From Pseudoduganella violacea (lineage in GTDB: Bacteria; Pseudomonadota; Gammaproteobacteria; Burkholderiales; Burkholderiaceae_D), in contig NZ_JACHXD010000001.1 of assembly GCF_014191875.1 (NCBI RefSeq), forward strand, positions 372,001 to 436,000: a stretch of 64,000 nt of DNA, written 5' to 3'. The translations under genes and the position numbers were made by a program. This document shows, piece by piece, positions 44,390 through 53,865 of the stretch (position 1 is its first letter; every line of letters starts with the position of its first letter). The notes under the pieces were generated by a model. That model was not told the origin of the DNA, ran no database searches, and saw only the letters and a list, made by a program, of their open reading frames with translations.

Positions 44390-46612
44390 ATGCAATATCC
44401 AGTCCGTCCTAGCGCCATGGCCCTGGCTGTCGCCGCGCTGATTTCGGGAACCGCACCAGCCGCCTACGCCGACGAAGCCCAGCAGATGCCGACCGTGCTG
44501 GTCACCGCATCCAAATTCGTTCCCGTGCCGGTGACCGCCGGCAGCCTGGACGCCGAGCAGATGGCCGGCAAGCGCTCCGCGCTCAACGATACCGCCCAGC
44601 TGCTCAGCGACGTGCCCGGCATGTCCCTGGCCGCCGGCGGCGCCGTCTCCAGCCTGCCTGTGATCCACGGCCTGGCCGACGACCGCAACCGCATCAAGAT
44701 CGACGGCATGGACCTGATCTCGGCCTGCGCCAACCACATGAATCCACCCCTGTCCTATATCGACCCTGCGAATGTGGGCAATATCAAGGTCTACACCAGC
44801 CTGATTCCGGTCAGCCTGGGCGGCGACAGCATCGGCGGCGCCATCGTGGTCGCCTCGCAGAATCCGCGCTTCGCCAAAGCGGGCGAAGGCTTGCTGACCA
44901 CGGGCGAACTGGGCACCTTCTACCGCTCCAACGGCCATGCCCGTGGCGTGCAGGCCGCCGCCACCATCGCCAGCGAGAACCTGAGCTTCAGCTATAACGG
45001 TTCCACCGCGCGTTCGGACAATTACGAAGCGGCGCGCGACTTCAAGCCGGGCGTCAACGCCGTCGCCACCAAGATCGGCGATCACTGGATCGCCGGCGAT
45101 GAAGTGGCGTCCTCCAGCTACAAAACGGAAAACCACGCCCTCAACCTGGCCATGCGCAGCGGCCAGCACTTGTTCGAATTCAAGGCCGGTTTCCAGGACA
45201 TGCCTTACCAGGGCTTCCCCAACCAGCATATGGACATGACGAAGAACCGCAGCACCCAGCTGAACTTCGTCTACACCGGCCAGTTCGACTGGGGCACTTT
45301 GGTGACGCGCCTGTACCAGGAAAAAACCCGCCACCAGATGGACTTCTCGAACGACAAACTGTTCTGGTACGGCGCTGCGCGCAATGTGGCCGGCATGCCG
45401 ATGGAAACCAAGGGCAAGAACAATGGCGTGTCGGTCAAGGCCGATATCGCACTGAGTCCGATCGACCAGCTGCGCGTGGGCGGCGAACTGCAGCGCTACC
45501 GCCTCGACGACTGGTGGCCGCCCGTGGCGAATTCCATGATGATGTCGCCCAACACCTTCATGAACATCAATAACGGCAAGCGCGACCGCTTCGACCTCTA
45601 CGGCGAATGGGAACGCGAGTGGACCTCGAAATGGACCTCGCTGATTGGCTTGCGCGCCGACCGCGTCAGCATGAATGCCGGCAATGTGCAGGGCTATAAC
45701 ACCATGCCCATGGGTTACGGCAACGACGCGGCCCGCTTCAACGCGGCCGACCGCAAAAAGACCGACAACAACTACAACCTGACGGCCCTGGCCCGCTACA
45801 CCGCCAACGCCAACCAGAGCTTCGAAGGCGGCATCTCGCGCAAAGCGCGTTCGCCCAGCCTGTACGAGCGCTATACCTGGTCCACCAATGGCATGGGCAT
45901 GACCATGAATAACTGGATCAATGACGGCAATGGCTATGTCGGCGATATCAACCTGAAGCCGGAAGTGGCGCATACCCTGAGCCTTTCCATGGACCTGCAC
46001 GACGGCGCCGGCAAGCAGTGGGATCTGAAAGTCGCACCCTACTTCACCCGCGTCAACAACTACATCGACGCGGCCTGCCTGACGAAGTGCAGCCCGAACC
46101 GCTTCAATTACCTGAAAGTGGTGAACCGCGACGCCAAGCTGTATGGCTTCGACCTGTCCGGTTCGGCCAAGCTGGGCAAGATCGAGGGCTTCGGCAGCTT
46201 CACCGGCAAGGGCGTGCTGAGCTATGTGCGCGGCAAGACCACCGATGGCGATAACCTCTACAACATCATGCCGCTCAATGCGCGCCTGAGCGTGGAGCAC
46301 CGCATGGGCAATTGGACCACCACCGTGGAAGAAGTGCTGGTGCGCTCCAAGTCCAAGCTGTCCCAGGTGCGCAACGAGATGGAAACCGGCGGTTATGGCC
46401 TGCTCAATCTGCGCACCAGCTATGAGGCCAAGGCTTACCGCATCGACATCGGCCTGGATAATGCGTTCAACAAGTTCTACTCGCAGCCCCTGGGCGGCGC
46501 CTATATCGGCCAGGGTGTGACCATGTCGCTGAACGGCGGCGGCGCGCCTTACGGCATCACGGTGCCGGGCATGGGGCGCTCGCTGTACGCGGCGCTCAAA
46601 CTCAAGTTCTAA
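44390..46612 (+). CDS. TonB-dependent copper receptor, OprC/NosA-like
   Basis: A 740-residue outer-membrane receptor: signal peptide (to about 27, AAYADEA), plug (about 35-160) and barrel ending in LKLKF. The plug segment C113-ANH-M117-NPPLSYIDP matches the CxxxM copper site and flanking NPxLSY of OprC/NosA. The barrel loop [12 protein letters not shown] (His280, Met281, Met283) can supply the His/Met pair that completes that site. Extracellular loops are rich in Met. Copper import would feed the cbb3 oxidase, whose regulator genes regBA lie just upstream. The ATG at 44390 has AAGGGG. A very strong terminator follows. Confidence 0.82.
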   Translation: MQYPVRPSAMALAVAALISGTAPAAYADEAQQMPTVLVTASKFVPVPVTAGSLDAEQMAGKRSALNDTAQLLSDVPGMSLAAGGAVSSLPVIHGLADDRNRIKIDGMDLISACANHMNPPLSYIDPANVGNIKVYTSLIPVSLGGDSIGGAIVVASQNPRFAKAGEGLLTTGELGTFYRSNGHARGVQAAATIASENLSFSYNGSTARSDNYEAARDFKPGVNAVATKIGDHWIAGDEVASSSYKTENHALNLAMRSGQHLFEFKAGFQDMPYQGFPNQHMDMTKNRSTQLNFVYTGQFDWGTLVTRLYQEKTRHQMDFSNDKLFWYGAARNVAGMPMETKGKNNGVSVKADIALSPIDQLRVGGELQRYRLDDWWPPVANSMMMSPNTFMNINNGKRDRFDLYGEWEREWTSKWTSLIGLRADRVSMNAGNVQGYNTMPMGYGNDAARFNAADRKKTDNNYNLTALARYTANANQSFEGGISRKARSPSLYERYTWSTNGMGMTMNNWINDGNGYVGDINLKPEVAHTLSLSMDLHDGAGKQWDLKVAPYFTRVNNYIDAACLTKCSPNRFNYLKVVNRDAKLYGFDLSGSAKLGKIEGFGSFTGKGVLSYVRGKTTDGDNLYNIMPLNARLSVEHRMGNWTTTVEEVLVRSKSKLSQVRNEMETGGYGLLNLRTSYEAKAYRIDIGLDNAFNKFYSQPLGGAYIGQGVTMSLNGGGAPYGITVPGMGRSLYAALKLKF

Positions 46613-46624
46613 GTTGGCAGCAAA

Positions 46625-46668
46625 AGGCGCCCGCCCTGCCGTCCTGGCAGGGCGGGCGCCTGTTTTTT
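46625..46668 (+). terminator. Strong terminator after the copper receptor
   Basis: A perfect 16-bp GC-rich stem (AGGCGCCCGCCCTGCC with GGCAGGGCGGGCGCCT, 5-nt loop) followed by G and six T. It isolates lipB from the receptor gene. Confidence 0.9.
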
Positions 46669-46724
46669 GGGCAGTGACGGCCCCCCAGCCGGGGCCGAAT
46701 CGGCAGGCCTCGGCCAAGCTGACT

Positions 46725-46730
46725 TATAAT
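46725..46730 (+). promoter_or_regulatory. Candidate -10 box of the lipB-lipA-ung promoter
   Basis: TATAAT 34 bp before the lipB start. No convincing -35 lies 17 bp upstream (GGCAGG), so this is a tentative promoter. Confidence 0.4.
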
Positions 46731-46763
46731 GGTGGGGCATTTGCCAACCCGACCAGCCCTTCA

Positions 46764-47456
46764 ATGTCCACGATCCGACCCGAACCGGCGCTCATCCGCC
46801 ATCTCGGACACGCCGAATACGAGCCGATTTTCGCCGCCATGCGCGCCTTTACCGACGCGCGCACGCCCGATACGCCCGATGAGCTGTGGATCGTCGAACA
46901 TCCCCCGGTGTTCACCTTGGGCCTGGGCGCCGACCGTGGCCACCTGCTGGCCGGCGCCAGCGCCATTCCCGTGGTGCAGACCGACCGGGGCGGCGAGGTG
47001 ACTTACCATGGCCCGGGCCAGGTCGTGATCTATTTGCTAATGGACCTGCGCCGCAACAAGCCGGGAGGCAAGCTGTATGCCCGCCAATTCGTGCATAAAA
47101 TCGAGCAGGCGATCATCAATGTGCTGGCGGCGTATAATCTCGCTGGCGAGCGCGTTGAAGGCGCGCCCGGCATCTATATGGCCGGCGGCCCGAAAAAAGG
47201 CGCCAAGATCGCCGCGCTGGGATTGAAAGTGCGCGGCAACGGCTGCACCTACCACGGGGTGTCGCTGAATGTGGGCATAGATCTGGCGCCGTTCGGCTGG
47301 ATCAATCCCTGCGGCTACGCCGGTCTGGAAACCGTGGACATGCGCAGCATGGGCGTCGAGGCGCCCCTGGCCGACGTGCAGAACGCGCTGGCCGAAGAAC
47401 TGACCCAGTTGCTGGGCGCCGCTGTACCTGAACCCGAACCCGTCGCGCAGGACTAA
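46764..47456 (+). CDS. lipB: Octanoyltransferase
   Basis: A 230-residue enzyme moving octanoate from acyl carrier protein to lipoate-dependent enzymes. Motifs are [21 protein letters not shown], the acyl-thioester Cys in [14 protein letters not shown] and the Lys of AALGLKVR. The ATG at 46764 fits the family N-terminus. It lies 38 bp before lipA, with which it forms the lipoate synthesis operon. Confidence 0.93.
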   Translation: MSTIRPEPALIRHLGHAEYEPIFAAMRAFTDARTPDTPDELWIVEHPPVFTLGLGADRGHLLAGASAIPVVQTDRGGEVTYHGPGQVVIYLLMDLRRNKPGGKLYARQFVHKIEQAIINVLAAYNLAGERVEGAPGIYMAGGPKKGAKIAALGLKVRGNGCTYHGVSLNVGIDLAPFGWINPCGYAGLETVDMRSMGVEAPLADVQNALAEELTQLLGAAVPEPEPVAQD

Positions 47457-47494
47457 CCGAATCAACTACTTAGGCCCATTGGGCCACGCAGCTT

Positions 47495-48481
47495 ATGACC
47501 ACCGAGACCACTTCCAGCCCAGCCCCAGCTTACAACCCCAGCGAAAAGCAAAAAGGCGCCAGCAAGACCTCGCGCATCCCGATCAAGATCGTGCCGATCG
47601 AGCAGGTGGAGCGCCTGAAAAAGCCGGAGTGGATTCGCGTCAAAGGCGCCTCCGTTTCCAGCCGCTTCTACGAAATCAAGGACATCCTGCGCGAGAACAA
47701 GCTGGTGACCGTGTGCGAAGAGGCGAGCTGCCCGAACATCGGCGAATGCTTCGGCAAAGGCACCGCCACCTTCATGATCATGGGCGACAAGTGCACCCGC
47801 CGCTGCCCCTTCTGCGACGTGGGCCACGGCCGCCCCGATCCGCTCGACGTGAACGAGCCGGGCAACCTGGCCAACACCATCGCCAAGCTGCGCCTGAGCT
47901 ATGTGGTGATAACCTCCGTTGACCGCGACGACCTGCGCGACGGCGGCGCCGGCCACTTCGTCGAGTGCATCACCAAGACGCGCGACCTGTCGCCGAAAAC
48001 CCAGATCGAAGTACTGGTGCCCGACTTCCGCGGCCGCCTGGAAAAAGCCCTGGACATCTTCGCCAGCGGCCTGCCGGACGTGATGAACCACAACCTGGAA
48101 ACCGTGCCGCGCCTGTACAAGGAAGCCCGTCCCGGCGCCGACTACCTGCATTCGCTCAAGCTGCTGAAGGACTTCAAGGCCCTGTACCCGGACGTGAAGA
48201 CCAAGTCCGGCCTGATGGTCGGCCTGGGCGAAACCGACGAGGAAATCCTCGAAGTGATGCGCGATATGCGCGCCCACGACATCGACATGCTGACCATCGG
48301 CCAGTACCTGGCGCCGTCCAACAGCCACCTGCCGGTGCGCCGTTACGTGCACCCGGACGTGTTCAAGATGTTCGAGGACGAAGCGTACAAGATGGGCTTC
48401 GCCCACGCCGCCGTCGGCGCCATGGTGCGCAGCTCCTACCACGCCGACGTGCAGGCGCATAACGTGCTGGCAGCCGGCTAA
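47495..48481 (+). CDS. lipA: Lipoyl synthase
   Basis: A 328-residue radical SAM enzyme inserting two sulfurs into octanoyl groups. It carries both clusters: the auxiliary [12 protein letters not shown] and the radical [11 protein letters not shown], with the C-terminal RSSYHAD segment supplying the auxiliary Ser ligand. It follows lipB and is followed 14 bp later by ung. Confidence 0.96.
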   Translation: MTTETTSSPAPAYNPSEKQKGASKTSRIPIKIVPIEQVERLKKPEWIRVKGASVSSRFYEIKDILRENKLVTVCEEASCPNIGECFGKGTATFMIMGDKCTRRCPFCDVGHGRPDPLDVNEPGNLANTIAKLRLSYVVITSVDRDDLRDGGAGHFVECITKTRDLSPKTQIEVLVPDFRGRLEKALDIFASGLPDVMNHNLETVPRLYKEARPGADYLHSLKLLKDFKALYPDVKTKSGLMVGLGETDEEILEVMRDMRAHDIDMLTIGQYLAPSNSHLPVRRYVHPDVFKMFEDEAYKMGFAHAAVGAMVRSSYHADVQAHNVLAAG

Positions 48482-48495
48482 GGATACCCGCGCCA

Positions 48496-49158
48496 ATGAC
48501 GGTGCGCATCGAGGCCTCCTGGAAGGAACAGCTCCAGGAGGAATTCAGCAAGCCCTATTGGGAAAGCCTGACTTCCTTCGTGCGCGCCGAGTATGCGGCC
48601 GGGCAGTGCTGCCCGGCCGGCAAAAACATCTTCCGCGCCTTCGACCTGACGCCTTTCGATGAGGTGAAGGTCGTCATCCTCGGCCAGGATCCGTACCACA
48701 CGCCCGGCGCCGCCATGGGCTTCTGCTTCTCCGTCCCGGACGGCAACCGCCCCCAGCCCAGCCTGCAAAACATCTTCCAGGAGATCGGCACGGACCTGGG
48801 CGTGGCGCGCAGCAGCACCGACCTCTCGGACTGGGCGCAGCAGGGCGTCTTCCTGCTCAACGCCGTGCTCACGGTGCGCGCCCACCAGGCCGGCTCGCAT
48901 GCCAAGCGTGGCTGGGAAAATTTCACCGACAGCGCCATCAGCCGCCTCTCGTCCGAACGCGAGAACCTCGTGTTCATCCTGTGGGGCAGCTACGCCATCG
49001 CCAAGCGCGCCCTGATCGACGCCCGCAAGCACCACATTATCACCTCGCCCCATCCCTCGCCGCTGTCAGCCCATCGCGGCTTCTTCGGCAGCAAACCCTT
49101 TTCCCGCGCCAACGGCTACCTGGCAGCCAAGGGCAAAACGCCCATCGCCTGGGCCTGA
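48496..49158 (+). CDS. ung: Uracil-DNA glycosylase, family 1
   Basis: A 220-residue base-excision repair enzyme removing uracil from DNA. The catalytic motif GQDPYH (residues 63-68, Asp65), the LNAVLTVR loop and HPSPLSAHRG near the C-terminus are all present. It is 14 bp downstream of lipA and probably read through from it. Confidence 0.95.
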   Translation: MTVRIEASWKEQLQEEFSKPYWESLTSFVRAEYAAGQCCPAGKNIFRAFDLTPFDEVKVVILGQDPYHTPGAAMGFCFSVPDGNRPQPSLQNIFQEIGTDLGVARSSTDLSDWAQQGVFLLNAVLTVRAHQAGSHAKRGWENFTDSAISRLSSERENLVFILWGSYAIAKRALIDARKHHIITSPHPSPLSAHRGFFGSKPFSRANGYLAAKGKTPIAWA

Positions 49159-49175
49159 GCGGCGCAAGAAGAAAA

Positions 49176-49198
49176 TTTCCACGTGGAAACTTTATAAT
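49176..49198 (+). promoter_or_regulatory. Palindrome plus -10 box upstream of a lipoprotein gene
   Basis: TTTCCACGTGGAAA (49176-49189) is a perfect 14-bp palindrome. TATAAT (49193-49198) follows three bases later. The palindrome overlaps the spacer of the putative promoter, a typical repressor position. The binding protein is unknown. Confidence 0.45.
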
Positions 49199-49273
49199 AA
49201 ATACTTTTCCGGTGACGGGCGTGCGCCAGCGTACAAGACGCCGCCGTGTTCCCGTCCAAGCGAGGAGTTTCGT

Positions 49274-49759
49274 ATGCGTTTGCTGTCTGCGTTTGCGCGC
49301 GTCGCCCTGGTGGCCACGCTGTCCGGCTGTGCCAGTATCCCGTTCATGAACGATATACCGCTCTGGCACAACGATCCCGATAAGATCGCCGCCCTCGGCA
49401 AGGGCGCGTCAGTTGCCGATATCGACAAGGCTCTCGGCCGCACCCGCCTCCTGTGGAGTATGAGCGTCGACGTCAACGGTACTCCCTACCAGTTCCGCCT
49501 GTATGACTGGGTGGAGCGGGCGGCTGTGACTGGGCATAGCACGAACTGCTCCACCAACGGCTGTACGACGACCCAGAACATGAAGTACGACAAGCTGCCC
49601 TATGCACTCGTATACACCGGCGCCGAACCGCGTTTGCATGCGTGGGGCACCTTGGCCGAACTGCGTGCCAGCACCGATCCCGCCGTTGTGGCGGCATTGC
49701 CGCAGCTGACCCGGCGCTACAACGAATACAAGTACCCACGGCGGCAAAGCTGGTTATGA
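49274..49759 (+). CDS. Putative small lipoprotein
   Basis: A 161-residue protein with a lipoprotein signal and lipobox LSGC (Cys19). The mature part is globular with a TNCSTNGC cysteine pair (about residues 95-100) and aromatic/basic C-terminus. I recognise no family. The leader from the -10 at 49193 has a GAGGAG ribosome site (cgaggagtttcg). It is followed by a hotdog thioesterase gene. Confidence 0.65.
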   Translation: MRLLSAFARVALVATLSGCASIPFMNDIPLWHNDPDKIAALGKGASVADIDKALGRTRLLWSMSVDVNGTPYQFRLYDWVERAAVTGHSTNCSTNGCTTTQNMKYDKLPYALVYTGAEPRLHAWGTLAELRASTDPAVVAALPQLTRRYNEYKYPRRQSWL

Positions 49760-49796
49760 TCGGGCCTGGTTTGATTTTTTCACCGCGAAAGGCAGC

Positions 49797-50204
49797 ATGG
49801 AACTCGATTACTTCAACAACTTCGGCAAGGGCACGCTGCCCGACCACCTTGGCATCAAAGTCACCGGCACCGGCAAGCATGAGCTGAGCGCCGAATTCAC
49901 CGTCGCGCCGCACCACCTGGCGCCGAACGGCTATCTGCACGCGGGCAGCATCGTGACCCTGGCCGATACGGCCTGCGGCTACGCCTGCTACACCAATCTG
50001 CCCGAGGGCGCGAACAACTTCACCACGATCGAGCTGAAATCCAATCACCTCGGCACGGCGCGTGAAGGCGTGGTGGCGGTGACGGCGCGCGCCGCGCATA
50101 TGGGCCGCACCACCCAGGTGTGGGACGCCACTGTGGTCGATAAAGCGACAGGCCGCACGATTGCCTTGTTCCGCTGTACACAAATGATCTTGTATCCGAA
50201 ATAA
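49797..50204 (+). CDS. PaaI-type hotdog thioesterase
   Basis: A 135-residue single-hotdog protein. HLAPNGYLHAGSIVTLADTACGYAC is the PaaI/YbaW-like active-site helix, and the C-terminal strand VDKATGRTIALFRCTQMIL completes the fold. It probably hydrolyses an acyl- or aryl-CoA. It is 37 bp after the lipoprotein gene and 40 bp before the hemoglobin fusion. Confidence 0.82.
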   Translation: MELDYFNNFGKGTLPDHLGIKVTGTGKHELSAEFTVAPHHLAPNGYLHAGSIVTLADTACGYACYTNLPEGANNFTTIELKSNHLGTAREGVVAVTARAAHMGRTTQVWDATVVDKATGRTIALFRCTQMILYPK

Positions 50205-50244
50205 TAGGAGCCTTGAATATCCACCCGGCCGCGCCGGAGAAAGG

Positions 50245-51531
50245 ATGGTCATGGTTCTGCATCGCCTTGCGGGCGCCAGCCTGCTGCTCGCCACCACGCT
50301 GGCTTGCGCGCAAACGCCGTATGCCGAGGACTCCACTTATCGGGGCCTCGGCGGCCAGGAAGGCATCAGGAAGATAGTCGATACCTTCATCCCTCTGATC
50401 CTGGCCGATGAACGCATCAAGGCCACATTCGAAGACACCGATATGAAGCAGCTGGCCGAACGCCTGGCCGAGCAGTTCTGCGAATTATCCGGCGGTCCCT
50501 GCAAATACACCGGCAAGTACAAGGGCAAGGACATGGCTTCGGTCCACATTGACCTGAAGATCAGCAACGCCCAGTTCAACGCCCTGGCTGAAGACTTGCA
50601 GATCGCCATGGAGCGCAATCATGTGCCGAACAGCGTGGCCAATAAGCTGATTGCCAAGCTGGCGCCGATGCAGCGCGATATCGTGACCAGCGGCGCCGCG
50701 CTGTCCCACTCCCGCCCCGATATGGGCAACTTCCTCGCCACCGGCGGCGTCAGCCAGCTGGAAGGCGCGGGTGGCGGCGGCATCACGCCCTGGGCGCTGA
50801 TCAGCGGCTACGGCACGCGCGACAGTTGGGGCGGCAATGTCCACTATACCCATGTGAAAACGCAGGACTATTCGCTCGGCACGTATGGCGTGGCGGTCGG
50901 CCTCGCGGACCGGCTGGAAATCTCGCTGGCGCGCCAGGAATTCAAGGGCGAGCTGGCGCCGCTCGACCAGTTGCGGATCAAGCAGGACATCATCGGCCTC
51001 AAGCTGCGCGTGGCGGGCGACGCCGTGTACGCGCAGGACCGCTGGCTGCCGCAGATCGCCGTCGGCATCCTGTACAAGAAGAACAAGGGCGTGGACGGCC
51101 TGGGCGCGCTGGGCGTCAGTAACGTGACCCAGCTTGGCGCGAAGGACGACAGCGGCTACGACTACTATGTCTCGGCCACCAAGATCCTGTTCGAGCAAAG
51201 CCTGCTCCTGAACGGCACCCTGCGCGCCACGCGCGCCAACCAGATGGGCATCCTCGGCTTCGGCGGCGACCGCAACGACAGCACGCGCCTGATGCCGGAA
51301 GTCTCGCTGGCCTATCTGGTGAACCGCAAGCTGGCGCTGGGCGCCGAATACCGCCGCAAGCCGCACAATCTGACGCTGGACGACGAGAAGGCGTATTACG
51401 ACGCCTTCATCGCCTGGTTCCCCAACAAGAACCTGTCGCTGACGGCCGCCTATGCCCACCTGGGCGACATCACGGTGCTCAACAAGAAGAAGCAGAAGGG
51501 CTGGTATCTGTCGCTGCAGGCCGGCTTCTGA
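50245..51531 (+). CDS. Exported group 1 truncated hemoglobin fused to a DUF3034 outer-membrane barrel
   Basis: A 428-residue, two-part protein. A signal peptide (about 1-22) is followed by a truncated-hemoglobin domain (about 32-147): YRGLGGQEGIRKIVDTF, the GGPCKYTGK loop, and proximal His101 in MASVHIDLKIS. The B10 position, commonly Tyr in this group, reads Ile49. From about 165 to the end is DUF3034 (GGVSQLEGAGGGGITPWALISGYGT, GLADRLEISLARQEF), a predicted beta-barrel ending in Phe (LSLQAGF). The frame is continuous with no sign of an assembly error at the junction. The heme domain would face the periplasm, tethered to the outer membrane. O2/NO chemistry is a family-level inference. Confidence 0.75.
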   Translation: MVMVLHRLAGASLLLATTLACAQTPYAEDSTYRGLGGQEGIRKIVDTFIPLILADERIKATFEDTDMKQLAERLAEQFCELSGGPCKYTGKYKGKDMASVHIDLKISNAQFNALAEDLQIAMERNHVPNSVANKLIAKLAPMQRDIVTSGAALSHSRPDMGNFLATGGVSQLEGAGGGGITPWALISGYGTRDSWGGNVHYTHVKTQDYSLGTYGVAVGLADRLEISLARQEFKGELAPLDQLRIKQDIIGLKLRVAGDAVYAQDRWLPQIAVGILYKKNKGVDGLGALGVSNVTQLGAKDDSGYDYYVSATKILFEQSLLLNGTLRATRANQMGILGFGGDRNDSTRLMPEVSLAYLVNRKLALGAEYRRKPHNLTLDDEKAYYDAFIAWFPNKNLSLTAAYAHLGDITVLNKKKQKGWYLSLQAGF

Positions 51532-51548
51532 GCCTGGGCATGAAAAAA

Positions 51549-51564
51549 GGACGCCGCGGCGTCC
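51549..51564 (-). terminator. Terminator between the hemoglobin fusion and tlpA
   Basis: GGACGCC-GC-GGCGTCC; read on the minus strand it is followed by six T, so it ends the tlpA-type transcript. It also sits just after the converging fusion gene. Confidence 0.7.
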
Positions 51565-51570
51565 TTAGTC

Positions 51571-52083
51571 TTATCCCTTGAGGTGCTCTTCGAGCAGCTT
51601 ATGCAGGGCCGGGAATTCCGGCTGACCCACATAGCGCTTGATGATCTTGCCGTCCTTGTCGATGACGAAGGTGGTGGGCGTCATCGCCACATCGCCATAA
51701 GCCTTGGCCGCTTCGCCCGTCACGTCCAGCGCCACCTTGAAGGGCAGCTGGCGCGTTTCGGTGAAGTTCACCACGTAGTTGGGCGCATCGTATTTCATGG
51801 CGACGGCCACGAATTCCAGGCCTTTGTCCTTGTACTTATTGTAAGTGTCGACCATCTGCGGCATCTCGGCCACGCAGGTGGTGCAGGACGTCGCCCAGAA
51901 ATTCACCATCACCACCTTGCCGCGCAGGCTCTCGGGCGTGATCTTCTCGCCCTTGATACCGACGAAGGTCACGGCGGGCGCGCTGTTCTTGCTGTTCAGG
52001 GTGGAATAGGCGGCCAGGCCGGCGGCGGCCAGCAGGACGGCGGCGATGGCGGGTTTGACCCAGGCTTTGGAGGAGCTTGTCAT
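51571..52083 (-). CDS. TlpA/ResA-type membrane-anchored thioredoxin
   Basis: A 170-residue protein with an N-terminal anchor (about 9-27) and periplasmic thioredoxin fold. The active site is C67-TT-C70 in NFWATSCTTCVAEMP, and the cis-Pro region is VAMTPTTFVID. It is a disulfide reductase, possibly for cytochrome c maturation or metal-site cysteines. It is monocistronic. Confidence 0.83.
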   Translation of the reverse strand: MTSSSKAWVKPAIAAVLLAAAGLAAYSTLNSKNSAPAVTFVGIKGEKITPESLRGKVVMVNFWATSCTTCVAEMPQMVDTYNKYKDKGLEFVAVAMKYDAPNYVVNFTETRQLPFKVALDVTGEAAKAYGDVAMTPTTFVIDKDGKIIKRYVGQPEFPALHKLLEEHLKG

Positions 52084-52189
52084 GGTGCGAAGGCGGTTGG
52101 ACGCGGGATGCGGCCATTATAGTCCGGCCGCGCCCCGCTTGTCTGAAGCGAGCCTGAAAGCCGGAGGGCTTCCAGGCGCCGCGGCGGCA

Positions 52190-52855
52190 TCAGCGTGCCG
52201 CTGCCGGTTGCTGCTGTTGTTGAGGCGTGGGCTGGTACTGCTTCCACTCCTCTTCGGTGATGTACTCGAAGACTTTCACCACCTTGCTCACGCCGCTCAC
52301 GCCGCGCGCGATTTCAGCCGCGATATTGCCTTCGCGCTGGGTCACGCGGCCCATCAGGAAGACGGCGCCGCGCTCGGTCACGATCTTAAAGCTGTTGGCC
52401 GAGATATCGCGCGAGTCGATCAGGCTGGCCTTGACCTTGGTGGTGATCAGGGCGTCGTTCGAGCGCGAGGTGAAGCTGGCCGGGCCGGCGATTTCCAGCT
52501 CGTTGACCACCGATTCCACGTTCTCGATCGCCTTCACTTCGCGTTCGACGCTGGCTTTCATCGCCTCGTCGGCGACTTCGCCGGTGATCAGTACTTTGCG
52601 GTTGAATGCGTTGACATTCACGTGGCCTGCATTGCCCAGCACATTCGGCAGCCGCACGTCGGCTTTCAGGCCGATGGCCTTGTCCTCGGTCTGCGCGCCG
52701 AAGGTGCGACGGTCGGAAGCGGCCACGGTACCGGCCACGGCGCCCGCCGCAACCAGGCCCACGCAGCCGGACAAAGTGCTCAGCAGCGCGCCGCCGATCA
52801 GGACCAGCGCCACAGGGCGCGCCAAACGGGCATGCAGGCTCCGCGATTTACTCAT
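52190..52855 (-). CDS. dolP: BON-domain outer-membrane lipoprotein DolP (YraP)
   Basis: A 221-residue lipoprotein (lipobox LSGC, Cys about 31) with two BON domains (about 55-120 and 130-195) and a Gln/Pro tail. DolP binds anionic lipid and supports outer-membrane integrity. Its start overlaps the diaA stop by 8 bp (ATGAGTAA). It is last in the lpoA-yraN-diaA-dolP block, an order shared with E. coli. Confidence 0.85.
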   Translation of the reverse strand: MSKSRSLHARLARPVALVLIGGALLSTLSGCVGLVAAGAVAGTVAASDRRTFGAQTEDKAIGLKADVRLPNVLGNAGHVNVNAFNRKVLITGEVADEAMKASVEREVKAIENVESVVNELEIAGPASFTSRSNDALITTKVKASLIDSRDISANSFKIVTERGAVFLMGRVTQREGNIAAEIARGVSGVSKVVKVFEYITEEEWKQYQPTPQQQQQPAAAR

Positions 52856-53444
52856 TCACATCTCCTCCGAACAGGGCGACGTCGATGCCGTCGCAAATAC
52901 AGTGGATGGTTACCAGGTGGACTTCCTGGATGCGCGCCGTGCGTTCCGCCGGCACGCAGATATGCACATCGGCGTCGGTCAGCATCTTGCCCATGGCGCC
53001 GCCGCCTTTGCCGGTCAGGGCCACCACGCGCATCTCGCGCTCCAGCGCCGCCTCGACGGCCGCCATCACATTGCCCGAGTTACCCGAAGTGGAAATCGCC
53101 AGCAGAATGTCGCCGGCCTGGCCGAAGGCCTGCACCTGCTTGGAGAAGATTTCGCGGTAGCTGTAATCGTTCGCCACCGCCGTCAGGATCGAGGTGTCCG
53201 TGGTCAGCGCGATGGCCGGCAGCGGGAAGCGTTCGCGCTCAAAGCGGCCTACCAGTTCGGCGGCGAAGTGCTGGGCATCGGCAGCCGAACCGCCATTGCC
53301 GCAGACGAGGATCTTGTTCCCGTTCGAGAGAGCGGAGAACATCAGTTCGATCGCCTGCGCGATGGGCTGCGCGAGAGCGGTGGCGGACTGGATCTTGATT
53401 TCGGCACTTTCGTGGAAGTGCGAGAGGATGCGTTGATTATTCAT
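52848..53444 (-). CDS. diaA: DnaA initiator-associating protein DiaA (SIS domain)
   Basis: A 198-residue SIS-fold protein: [22 protein letters not shown] and [10 protein letters not shown] are the sugar-phosphate/fold motifs. DiaA assembles DnaA on oriC. The similar GmhA (phosphoheptose isomerase) is the alternative, but position between yraN and dolP favours DiaA. The start at 53444 aligns with MQERI-type N-termini; 53453 is another option, and neither has a clear ribosome site. Confidence 0.82.
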   Translation of the reverse strand: MNNQRILSHFHESAEIKIQSATALAQPIAQAIELMFSALSNGNKILVCGNGGSAADAQHFAAELVGRFERERFPLPAIALTTDTSILTAVANDYSYREIFSKQVQAFGQAGDILLAISTSGNSGNVMAAVEAALEREMRVVALTGKGGGAMGKMLTDADVHICVPAERTARIQEVHLVTIHCICDGIDVALFGGDVNE

Positions 53445-53502
53445 AGTGTGCATGATTATAGTGCAGGCGTAGGGTGGGTCGGACAAGCCCTGTAAAAAAT
53501 GC

Positions 53503-53853
53503 TTACATTTCGAGTACGTGGCGCAGCCAGACCAGTTGTCCGCCATCGATGGCGATGACGTCGAAGCGGCAGGGCGGCAGCGGCTGATAGCGCAGCAGGT
53601 AGAACTGGGCGGCGCGTATCAGGCGCCGCTGCTTGGCCGGCGTAATGCTGGCGGCGGCCCCGCCGAAACGCTTGCTGGCGCGCCGCCGCACCTCGACAAA
53701 GACCAGGACGGCGCCGTCGCGCATGATCAGATCGAGCTCGCCCACCTTGCAGCGGAAATTGCGTTCGACCAGCTGCAGGCCCTGGCCCAGCAGATGCTCC
53801 AGGGCCGCGTCTTCGCTGGCCTGGCCCGTCAGCTGCTGGCTGGTGCGGGCCAT
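53503..53853 (-). CDS. yraN: YraN/UPF0102 endonuclease-like protein
   Basis: A 116-residue predicted nuclease-fold protein. [49 protein letters not shown] contains the E..(G)E(L)DLI..(V)FVEV(K/R) restriction-endonuclease-like site. Function is uncertain. It lies between lpoA and diaA. Confidence 0.88.
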   Translation of the reverse strand: MARTSQQLTGQASEDAALEHLLGQGLQLVERNFRCKVGELDLIMRDGAVLVFVEVRRRASKRFGGAAASITPAKQRRLIRAAQFYLLRYQPLPPCRFDVIAIDGGQLVWLRHVLEM

Positions 53854-53865
53854 GGCTTCTTCGGC

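Noticed and set aside
44357-46717. 786-codon frame opposite the copper receptor
   Set aside because: Same reasoning: a shadow of a real TonB receptor gene, no domain, and it crosses the strong terminator.
52848-53444. GmhA (phosphoheptose isomerase) as the identity of the SIS protein
   Set aside because: The motifs alone would allow it, but the lpoA-yraN-[SIS]-dolP order is the DiaA context.
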